The notes beneath the pieces were generated by a model. The model had not been told where the DNA came from. It ran no database searches and saw only the letters and a list, made by a program, of their open reading frames with translations. Source: Aureobasidium sp. EXF-3400 (taxonomy: Eukaryota; Ascomycota; Dothideomycetes; Dothideales; Saccotheciaceae). Taken from it: 64,000 nucleotides of DNA. A program made the translations under genes and the position numbers. Location of the stretch: contig SWBL01000084.1 in the NCBI GenBank assembly GCA_024195585.1, positions 1-64,000 of the forward strand, read 5' to 3'. Of the stretch, positions 1 to 8,224 are shown one piece after another (within the stretch, counting starts at the first letter, position 1; every line of letters starts with the position of its first letter).

Positions 1-90
1 GCATCCCGTCCGCTCTGCCATACATAAGCAGTTGAACGGCAGATTAGTACTACGGTGGGTGACCACGTGGGAATCCCTGCTGCTGTATGT
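1..90 (+). rRNA. 5S rRNA gene, 3' portion (cut by window start)
   Basis: The sequence carries the conserved fungal 5S core: CCCGTCCGCTC near position 6, the internal control region around ACATAAGC, GGTGGGTGACCAC at about 54-67, and a terminal GCTGTATGT that would pair with the missing 5' end. It ends in a T run at 90-93, the usual Pol III stop. About 30 nt of the 5' end lie outside the window. A lone 5S gene next to protein genes fits the dispersed 5S arrangement of filamentous ascomycetes. Confidence 0.9.
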
Positions 91-127
91 TTTGCATTTC
101 TCTTTCTCGCTCAAAGGCTTCTGCTCG

Positions 128-394
128 CTATAATGCTACACTGAGTGAGGCTGTGCGGGCTGCTCTAAGATCTTCCATTTCCTTACTTTTGACCCTCAAT
201 ACATCAACGAGCATGGCTGTCTGGTTGTCATTATTGTGAAAGTCAAGCAATAAGCGCTCGACGAGCGTTCTCTGATCGCACTTTTGTTGATTCAGTTGTT
301 GCCATGTTTTCAGCTGAGTCGGCTTTTGGTGACCTACCTTTTTCTTCTGCTTTCGGCAACCATCACAACCTCGTCCTGACGGAACACCTGGCAT
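128..394 (-). pseudogene. Zn2Cys6 transcription-factor N-terminal fragment
   Basis: The reading frame starts MPGVPSGRGCDGCRKQKKK, the typical first half of a fungal Zn(II)2Cys6 DNA-binding domain. A possible 57-nt intron (337-281, GTAGGT...AAAAG) joins this in frame to CDQRTLVERL, which supplies the third Cys. The remaining three Cys (PxCxxC and the last Cys) and all later domains are absent: the frame stops at about 128, close to the 5S gene. Seen: half of the zinc cluster. Inferred: a truncated relic of a regulator, perhaps cut by rearrangement near the 5S locus. A very small functional protein is possible but unlikely because the binuclear cluster cannot form. Confidence 0.5.
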
Positions 395-812
395 TTTGAT
401 TTTGATATCGACTGACCATTGAGTCGCTCAACTGATAAGTATCGTCATTTCTCAAGGATGAACGGAAAATAAGAGGCTAAAAGAGGGCGCAGCCTTGTAG
501 GATCGCTGGAGCGCAGCATATGACCTATTTCGGATTAGGGTCTCTGCTTGTACGATATGACCACCCATCCTACCATAACATTATGGGATACCTTATAATA
601 GGGCCTCAAATATCCTTCCAGACTAGAAAATGCATATCTCGCATTAATTCCTCATCTCCGCATCTGCATCTTTCGTGATCATTCGACTAACCTGGCAGAA
701 ATTGTGAGCTGCCAAAACCACCAAATCCACAACTAGCTACCATATCCGTTGCAATAACTCATACACTCCGCGCTCTTTTGGCCTACTTCGAAGACCTCCT
801 TACAAACTGGCA
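395..812. other. intergenic
   Basis: Sits between the start of the Zn2Cys6 fragment and the Tubby-like gene. AT-rich, with no plausible coding exon, repeat or RNA gene. Confidence 0.5.
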
Positions 813-1319
813 ATGGCGTTGTCAATGCTAGTACGCTATCAGGACTGGAAGTGTAAAACCATACTGGTCGTCGATGCCAATTCTCCCGGGAACGTCTTCT
901 ACAGTATCGACAACCACTGGTCCAAGCCTCATGTTATTGTCAAGTCAGCTTCCGGAAGGGAAATCGGGAATACCACGTTCCATTGCATGAGCGGCCGCGT
1001 CGATGTCGTTATTCAGGGCAAGGCCATCGAAGTCAGGCGGAAAGCTGTGTTCAGTTCTAGCTACATATGTGCCTTGCCCTCTCTCCAGGGTAGAACTGTA
1101 ACTTTCAAAGTCAGTGCCGGTCAGACAAAAGGGTTCAAGGTTTCGTGTCTGGATGACAAAGCTATGCCGGTGGCAAGATCTTCTGGTGCTTCCTTCGGAG
1201 ACAGTATGAGTAGTATTGGAAAGCTTGAGATTGCGGAAGAGTATGCAGGAAGACAGGATGTCAGAGACGAAATCGTGGTTATAGCACTGTCTTTGACGCA
1301 TCCCAATTTGACTGGATAG
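813..1319 (+). CDS. small Tubby C-terminal/LURP-one-like domain protein
   Basis: An uninterrupted 168-residue frame from ATG 813. The pattern is that of a single beta-barrel Tubby/LURP-one-like domain: an initial ILVVDANSPGNVFYSID, alternating short hydrophobic strands, GKLEIAEEY near residue 137, and a closing hydrophobic strand DEIVVIALSL near 153-162. Fungal genomes hold many such unnamed small proteins; in plants the fold can bind membrane phosphoinositides, but nothing here proves that. No signal peptide or membrane segment. The assignment is by overall pattern only and a hypothetical protein is the fallback call. Confidence 0.55.
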   Translation: MALSMLVRYQDWKCKTILVVDANSPGNVFYSIDNHWSKPHVIVKSASGREIGNTTFHCMSGRVDVVIQGKAIEVRRKAVFSSSYICALPSLQGRTVTFKVSAGQTKGFKVSCLDDKAMPVARSSGASFGDSMSSIGKLEIAEEYAGRQDVRDEIVVIALSLTHPNLTG

Positions 1320-1777
1320 TGATATAGCAGATCACCACATTGCAACAGGGATGGGTTGGAGGATTCCTCCTTCAAATGGATAATGTTACAAAACATCGCA
1401 AGAATGGAGAGATTAAATTGTCCCGCAGACTTTTGATCAGGAGAGAATTGTCAACACAATCTCCTGCTCTGCCTCAACTTACGCTATATTAGCGCTTCCT
1501 TCGAAGTTCGTGAGTAAACAATCCCCTTGACCTGCTGAACGTGCTTCAAAGGAGTGACTAACCAAATTTGGTGCCTTGTAGCGCTCCGATATCCTACTAA
1601 CATAACCGATGTGGCTATACCCGCAGATATTACAGTGTGTCAAAACTTGCGTACTGCGTTAGTCGTATGGTATCACATATATAATGGTTGCCGTCCGCTC
1701 TAAATGAAGTGCTATTCTTTTCTATCTCACACGATTTCCATCGATAACATCTCACGTCGAGTTTTATATTGATCAAC
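1320..1777. other. intergenic, promoter side of RTA1-like gene
   Basis: No coding exon seen. The last ~100 bases, before ATG 1778, presumably hold the promoter and 5' UTR of the RTA1-like gene (a TATATAA-like stretch lies near 1677). Confidence 0.4.
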
Positions 1778-2845
1778 ATGGCCGATGGTCCATATGATAT
1801 CTATCCTTACAGACCTAGCCATGCCGCGGCTATCGTCCTATCCATTGTCATAGCTGCGTCTTTAAGCTTGCACATCTACCAAGGCCTGTTAGAAGTTTGT
1901 ATGCATCTTTTGCATCTACTATACTAACACCAGCCCAGAAAGTTCCGTTCTAAAGGACTAGCTTACTTCATGATATGGGGTGGTACTGTCTTCACCACTG
2001 GCTGGATCCTTCGCGCCATATCAACCTACAAGCCATCGAACCTCAACTTCTACATTGCACAATATGTGTTCATCTATGTTGGTCCTCCGATATACTCAGC
2101 AGCAGAATATAGTGTACTCGGCCGCCTGCTTCGATATCTTCCCATGCATACACCTATCAATCCAGACCGTGTCACATACTCCTTCATCTATCTCGGCGCT
2201 GCAGTCGAGGGGTTGACAGATGCAGGAGCAAGTCTGGTTGCTACAAGCAAAGATGATGCTTCACAGAAACAGTCTGGATTGACCCTAATCAGTATCGCGC
2301 TGGTTCTACAGGCAGTCATAGAGCTCGGCTTTATCGCCATTGTTGCAACGGTACATAGACGATGCGTCCTGGCTGGTACATTTCCTCCCAATATTCGTCG
2401 CCTCTGTATCATGTTATATGGCACCTCAGCATTGGTCTTGATACGCTGCATCTTCCGCGCCATCGAGTCCTTCGCTACACTTTCTGCGGAATCTAGCTGC
2501 AATGATCTATGTCATGCAATCCTCCTGCATGAGTGGTACCTTTACGTCTTCGAAGCATTGCCGATGTTATTCTATACCTGGTGGATCAATGCCATCTATC
2601 CTGCTGCTCTTCTGCCCCCGGACCGCAATATATACCTGGATCCCGATGGTTCGACTGAAAGAGTCGGACCTGGTTGGATTGACAAGCGGTCACTTTGTGA
2701 GACTTTTGTTGATCCATTTAATGTCATCAGCGCTATTAGGGGACAGCAGAAGCATGAAAAATTCTGGTTGGAGCCTGACAAGTGGATGACTAAGGGACAG
2801 GTGGAAGATCATTGTAATCCTGCTCTGCTGCGAAACGACGCATAG
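1778..2845 (+). CDS. RTA1-like seven-helix membrane protein
   Basis: Two exons, 1778-1887 and 1939-2845, give 338 residues. The short N-terminus runs MADGPYDIYPYRPS and is followed by seven hydrophobic segments, with the RTA1-family order of loops (HIYQG... after helix 1, a GGTVFTTGWILR-like start of helix 2). Family members include yeast Rta1 (7-aminocholesterol resistance) and Rsb1 (sphingoid-base export), so lipid or drug efflux at the plasma membrane is the usual inference. The intron needs a GTTAGA donor at 1888; the more obvious GT at 1895 breaks the frame. The branch site TACTAAC at about 1922-1928 and acceptor CAG at 1936-1938 are good. C-terminal tail is hydrophilic. Confidence 0.85.
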
Positions 2846-4395
2846 GGATCAGATTAACCACATGAGGTATATAGAGCTCACCGAGCCTATAAAAACAATT
2901 GATGAGCTGAACTTTTCGAACCGGAGTCCGTTGCCTAGGAATAAGGTACCATGATCAACTGAGCTCATCAACACAATGCAAGCACTTAACTTCATCCTCG
3001 AAGAACAACATATCTGCCGACCGAAGAACACACCTTTGCCACTACTAAAGCCATACCGACTTATCCCCGACGATACGAATCTGTCTCTCCCTATCGCTAA
3101 CCATTGCTATACGTTGTTATATGACCATCAGTCGTTCCCTCTATATCCGTAGTTCTTATCGATTTTCCTACTCTGCTTCTAGACTCTAATTCCAGACCAT
3201 CGTAAAGCCTGACCTTTGAAGCAGCTGACTCGATTCCCAAAGCTTCGAGTCCCTTGTAGCGGCGAGTTATCTCCATGGAGTATGTCTTGGTGTTTGAGAC
3301 AGATGATCGTTTTGGTGCAATGAACGTATATGGGAAATGCCATGCACACAGCCAAAAAAAAATCGCTATCTTTTGGCCACCGCGTGAATGCTTGTTCGCC
3401 TTATATTGGTTACTAGTCACTGGAGATCTACAAAGAACAAGCAGAATCAGGATAAGAGACCATATGCCGAACAAACCGATAGTGATGGTATCGGGAACGA
3501 AGGTGTCAGCTCAAACCATATACGGTATAGATGGCCACTGTCAATGGAAATCTTTTTGATCCCACCCATCGATTTACTTGATCCTACCCAAGATATTCCC
3601 AAACGGCAAGTAGACACGTCATTGAGAAATCATGTATAAGCAGAAAATAGGTACAGGAAATTCCTTCTTCTAATAAAACGTGGTTTCAACGTGCTGGACC
3701 AGCGATCGGGGGAACGGAATTAAGGATATGTGTGTTTTGACATCTGCCACTTTCCTCGCTTCACTCTTCATACCACCACATGATCCTGTCCTTTATACAG
3801 CATATCACATTATGTTATTCCTTCCTTTCTTACTCGCCAGGCAGTTTCGCTCTTTGTCATGTTTTCGCTTGTCGCCAAAAGTCCAGATACGTTCGTCGGA
3901 AGCGGAGTCACCAAAACGGCTTTCCGAACCTGCGAGACATTCGGATAAACAACCGTTATAACGACAATTGTTCGCTCTCGTTCTTTCCTTTCCAAAACGG
4001 CCTCTCAAACCATGGAAACCTTGTCCTTGCTTGCTGCTGCACTGCTCAGGCAGATTTTCTTCAGAGAATGCGAAAACGCGCGCGGCACGGTACGGGTAAT
4101 GGAACCGGGAATGAGGAGTCGTGGATAAGTACGAGTCATTCTACCCAGATCTTGCACCCGATATGCTTCTGCCACATCGTCACTGTCGATTGTGGTGTAG
4201 CGAGATTTCCATGTTATGGAGAGCGCCTTGAGGGTCGTGGATCTCAAATTGCATGGAGGAGATCCACTGGGTGGAGTGTGCTCCCGGATGGCGCCGACGG
4301 CAATTGAGCCTGATGCATAGCCTGTGTGCCGAAAGAGCTCTCCAGAGCATAGTGTCGTCGAATAATGCGCGCACAAAACAGACGAGGAAAAAGAA
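2846..4395. other. intergenic, convergent gene ends
   Basis: Lies between the 3' ends of the RTA1-like gene and the disordered protein gene. Small open frames here (for example a minus-strand frame at 3097-3474) show no family pattern. No repeats or RNA genes were recognised. Confidence 0.45.
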
Positions 4396-6201
4396 TCAGG
4401 AGATGAATGAGTTGCCCTGCAAAGGACTAACCCACTTGTTCTTCCCTTTGCGTGCGTTCTGCATCTCGACATATAGTGCGGGATTGATCCCCTTCTTCTT
4501 GAGCTTGTGTATCTTCTCTACGCTCAGACTCGAGGTATCAACTTCACTGCTCGTCCACTCGTTGCTGGACACGCTACCGCGATCACTCATGGTCTCGCCT
4601 TGCCAGGGGTTGACATGCTCGGACATTTGATCAATAGACGTGCGTTTGATAATACGAGGGACTCGCGCAGGAATGGTCGGTGCTCTGCTGGAAGCACTGC
4701 TTCCTGTGCCTGTAGATGCCCTGCTCGATGCAGGCGAAAGAGTGTTCTGTGAACCTGATTCCGAGCTTTGGCGTGATGGCTGTTCCTGCATCGTAGGCAT
4801 TGGTGTCTGCTGTTTCTCCTTACCCTTGGATCGGGAAGTCACTAGCTTCAGAGGTTTCGTGAGAGGGGCTGACCAGCGCTGCTGTCGATTGACTTCCTTT
4901 CCAGGAACTGCATTGTTGCGTGGATTCCAGCCTAGTTGACCATCGAAAGCAAAGTCGGCAACCGAGCTAGTCTCACTGCTTGCAGAACTGTATCTCCAGT
5001 TGCTGTCCGACCCAGAAGCTGAATTGCTCTCATTATGGTCAGTGGTGGTACGAGTCGAGCCTGATCCTTGACTAGAGGCGTAGTCAAGGTATGGCTTATA
5101 GATAAGCACGTTGGGTGAGCCAGGCTCTGCTGCTGCTGGAGGTTCTTTTCGTGCAACGCTTCTTGGTGGTACGCTAGGGGTTGGATCCACAACGCTGTCG
5201 ACTCTGGAGCCTTTTGTCTGATCCGAAGACTTTGTTCCTCTTGAACTCTCGGTGTCCATATGTAACAAATGGTGTCGCCGTATGGATATAGGTGGTGGTG
5301 CGGCTTCGTCAAAGCTACTCGCCATCGAGCTTGTTGTATTCATACGTGCGAGTGGATGAGTACTCTGTCCTGGAGACGAAAATGTAGCATCGTTGACACT
5401 CTCTCTAAGATGATGCGGCAAGGCCTGTGAGTCTTTCCGGAACTGTTCTTTTGGAGATTTGGTACCAGGAGGTGTGGGGAAGTCTTCGTATATGCTGTCG
5501 CCTCTTGAAATGTTCAATGTACTGAAATCGTGATTGAAGCCCCTAGAGCCCTTGATCGCTGGGGGCGTGGCCTCATCAATGCTGTCTCTTGGCAATTGCA
5601 TGTCTCGCAGATCTGCGTATGTCCTGATTGGGGGTGGGATAGCATCATCTATGCTGGCCCCTCCAATACTTGCTCCATCGAGACTGTTCCGTGAATTACT
5701 TGCTCCATCGAGACTGTTCCGTGAATTGCCCCATGTATATGCCCCGGACGATGGTGCAGGTGTTGCAATACCATCGTCGTTTTCTTCTTCCTCGATGGAT
5801 TTTTCGTCATCATGTTCATTACGATGCGCCTGAACAGGTTCAGAGATGGTCGGCCGATTGTTCGGATCGTATTCAGGAATAGGACCAGCCCTACTGCCAA
5901 AGTTGTACGAAGTAGCCTCTACTGGACGTGGTCGCGAAAAGTTCGGCCGTGAGAAGTTGAGAGGGGAAGGCTTCAGCGACGGATTGGACGAGATGGTAGA
6001 AAACGCCGAGAAAGGCGTTGGCAGCAGATCGTTCGATGTTCGCGCTGGCATCAGCCCAGCAGATGGACCTCTGGAGTCAGTATCATTATCTGCTTTGGAC
6101 ACCTCCTCGCCAGATAGCTCTGCTGGTAAAGACTCATCGGGCAGTTCGGCTACTGGTGGGAGGTCACCTGGTAGTTCGTAGACTTGACCACTGTGCGACA
6201 T
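4396..6201 (-). CDS. disordered conserved fungal protein with C-terminal KWVSPLQGNSFIS motif
   Basis: Single-exon gene of 601 residues. Residues 1-520 are Ser/Thr/Pro-rich and probably disordered, with acidic patches (around 130-145) and repeated SRDSIDEATPP-like segments. A perfect 30-bp tandem duplication (5668-5727) encodes NSRNSLDGAS twice. The last ~45 residues are different: a basic helix-like stretch, then GINPALYVEMQNARKGK and a terminal WVSPLQGNSFIS. From memory, a similar short C-terminal motif is shared by filamentous-fungal proteins of unknown function, so this tail is probably the functional part. GTTAGT after the KNKW codons could look like a donor, but reading through preserves the motif, so I keep the open frame. 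No function can be assigned. Confidence 0.75.
   Translation of the reverse strand: MSHSGQVYELPGDLPPVAELPDESLPAELSGEEVSKADNDTDSRGPSAGLMPARTSNDLLPTPFSAFSTISSNPSLKPSPLNFSRPNFSRPRPVEATSYNFGSRAGPIPEYDPNNRPTISEPVQAHRNEHDDEKSIEEEENDDGIATPAPSSGAYTWGNSRNSLDGASNSRNSLDGASIGGASIDDAIPPPIRTYADLRDMQLPRDSIDEATPPAIKGSRGFNHDFSTLNISRGDSIYEDFPTPPGTKSPKEQFRKDSQALPHHLRESVNDATFSSPGQSTHPLARMNTTSSMASSFDEAAPPPISIRRHHLLHMDTESSRGTKSSDQTKGSRVDSVVDPTPSVPPRSVARKEPPAAAEPGSPNVLIYKPYLDYASSQGSGSTRTTTDHNESNSASGSDSNWRYSSASSETSSVADFAFDGQLGWNPRNNAVPGKEVNRQQRWSAPLTKPLKLVTSRSKGKEKQQTPMPTMQEQPSRQSSESGSQNTLSPASSRASTGTGSSASSRAPTIPARVPRIIKRTSIDQMSEHVNPWQGETMSDRGSVSSNEWTSSEVDTSSLSVEKIHKLKKKGINPALYVEMQNARKGKNKWVSPLQGNSFIS
5668..5727. repeat. 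perfect 2 x 30-bp tandem repeat inside a coding region
   Basis: Two identical 30-bp units (5668-5697 and 5698-5727), in frame, encode NSRNSLDGAS twice in the disordered protein. Being perfect at DNA level it is probably a recent slippage or unequal-exchange event and may vary between strains. Confidence 0.95.
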
Positions 6202-7033
6202 TACGAAGTTGAGCAGGCGGTGTCAGCGGTTTGACATGGTCGTGTAGGGTTGTCGACAGCAGCTTTTCTTCTTCCTGATGTCCCTTGTGCGGTATCCATC
6301 AGCAGGAGTTGGTGTGCTCTCTTACATCCATACACCATGTCGAACCCATGTCCGAAGTGATGTCATTAGATTTTGGGTGCATCACCACATGCCCGACCAG
6401 CAGGAGTAGGCCGAGCCGCGCATCGATCTCTGGCTGCTGGTCACCTCACCTCGGGATACGCATACAAAATGTACAAACGGTTTAGTGCGTCTGCTTGGGC
6501 TGCATCCTGCTGTGCTACCTTGTACCGCTTGGTGTGCCGCGACACATGGCGCCTTTGAGTGCGATACTTGCGTCACCCAGCTAGCCACTTCGAGCACCCG
6601 GCAGCATCCATGGCAGTCTAGACAACACTGGCACTGCACTGCTCTAATCTGAGGCTTGTTGTGTTTGAAGGAGATGAAAATATTGTTACAATTCTGTGGC
6701 TGCCTCGTAAGGTCGAGCTCGCGTGTCGCAAGTAAACAAAGTCAAAAATCAGCCGTCGGCCGAGTTCTTCGTACACGACCCTCCGCCAGCTCAAAAGCCA
6801 GCGCTCAATGTCCATCCGATCGTTGATTCGTCGATAAGGATCACAAAACCTATGTTGCTAAGAAAAATGCCAAAAGTCCCATCATAGGAGTCATCCATGC
6901 TCCATTAGTTTCTAAAAACTCCCCCAGCGCCTAACCATGATTGTAAAGATTTTGATGCATTCGCTGCGTGACGTGAAACATGACGGTCATCGGGGTGGAC
7001 TCTGGTTCATAAGAGATGTCCCCCTAACAGACC
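6202..7033. other. intergenic
   Basis: Upstream of the disordered-protein gene and downstream of the RGS gene, both on the minus strand. No coding exon, repeat or RNA gene recognised. Confidence 0.45.
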
Positions 7034-8224
7034 TCATGTGGTGTGGAGGTCGAAGCCTGGCTGGCTTCTTTTCCGCGATGGCTTCCAGCCACTCAAACGG
7101 CCCAGCTTCTTCCAGGTGCCGCTGTCTCTGTGAGTTCTGGGGCTCCCGCTGATGTCGCTCATTGGCGGTGTGACTGGTGGAGTCATTGGACATTCATTTA
7201 TCGGCGACCCACTGCTACCAGAGTCGTCGGTAAGTCCAGGTCCTGTGTAGAGGGCTTCAGATGCACTACTTGCTGTGCTGAGAGCACCAGAAATAGAATG
7301 AGAGGGCGCTGAGCTGGTAGGGCTGAGCTTGGTGGAGAAACGGTGACGAGAGAGAGCAGTAGTGAGAGCCGAAGGTGCGGATTTGCGGTTGTTCAGGGAA
7401 GGAGGAGAATGGGAAGAAGCGGAGAATTCAACAGCGCTTGCGCTGAGAGGAGGGGGGCTGCCTCTCGACGAATGGCGGCTACGGCGACCAAAGCGGGATG
7501 ATTTCTCTTCAGTGGACGTTGTCATGCTCTCATTCGAGTTGTTCGAGTAGTAAGGGCTGACTGGTATCGGTGATTGGGGGTAAACACTGTTGAGGAATGG
7601 TACTAGAACTGACTCCTCCATCAACTCGTAAGTCTTGGAGACAGCTGGCTCAAGTACTGAAGGTTCTGGTGGTAGTGTGTTTGCAGGCACGTGTCCCAAG
7701 ATGGGGTCACGGACCTGCGAAGGTAGGTTTACTTCACGCGAGCCATTGGGCTGAATGTAAGCTTCCATCAGACGAGTCCATAGTTCCTTGACGTAGTTTG
7801 CGTCGTGTTCCGTTGGTTGACCAGGAATAGGAGCCTTGTTCATCATTCTGTGAAAGTGCTTCTTGTATCTGCCTGCATCCATGGTAAATTCCAGGGTTTC
7901 TAGGCAGTGGTTGTTGGAGAGATAGGCCATGAAGGCAGCAAGAGTCCAGGGTGCGGGTGCTGTGTTTGCGAGGATTTCACGAAGGTTTGGCCGCCTTGGG
8001 CAGAAAGGTGCAGATTCCGAGGACATTGGCCGTGTTTCTGATGTTGCTGGAGAAGGAGCAGATGCAGCCATGTGGACGCTGACAGGACATTGTTGTTGTG
8101 GTGCCTCCTCGGCAGACATTGTGGCTTCGTCGTCGGCGTCACAATCGGTGGTAGATGAGTAGACGGCAATCTTTGCAGAGTGGGCAGAATCGGTTTGGAA
8201 ATGTGAGGGTTTGCGCGAGCTCAT
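7034..8224 (-). CDS. RGS-domain protein (regulator of G-protein signalling)
   Basis: From the first in-frame ATG (8224) the protein has 396 residues. The RGS domain begins near residue 79 with PNLREILANTAPAPWTLAAF and continues through LSNNHCLETLEFTMDA, then a fungal-type insert rich in Pro, then YELMEESVLVPFLNS near 220. The C-terminal half is Ser-rich and basic, with MTPPVTPP repeats. RGS proteins speed GTP hydrolysis by G-alpha subunits and so switch off GPCR signals controlling growth, conidiation and stress. The layout (RGS first, disordered tail) resembles the Aspergillus RgsA/RgsB type. The start is uncertain: the frame stays open for 71 codons upstream without an ATG, and a good acceptor (CTGACCCACTGCAG, near 8403) could mark an earlier exon. 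Confidence 0.8.
   Translation of the reverse strand: MSSRKPSHFQTDSAHSAKIAVYSSTTDCDADDEATMSAEEAPQQQCPVSVHMAASAPSPATSETRPMSSESAPFCPRRPNLREILANTAPAPWTLAAFMAYLSNNHCLETLEFTMDAGRYKKHFHRMMNKAPIPGQPTEHDANYVKELWTRLMEAYIQPNGSREVNLPSQVRDPILGHVPANTLPPEPSVLEPAVSKTYELMEESVLVPFLNSVYPQSPIPVSPYYSNNSNESMTTSTEEKSSRFGRRSRHSSRGSPPPLSASAVEFSASSHSPPSLNNRKSAPSALTTALSRHRFSTKLSPTSSAPSHSISGALSTASSASEALYTGPGLTDDSGSSGSPINECPMTPPVTPPMSDISGSPRTHRDSGTWKKLGRLSGWKPSRKRSQPGFDLHTT

Noticed and set aside
3097..3474. 125-codon minus-strand frame in the RTA1/disordered-protein gap
   Set aside because: No family pattern, no convincing start context, and a hydrophobic N-terminus from a low-complexity stretch.
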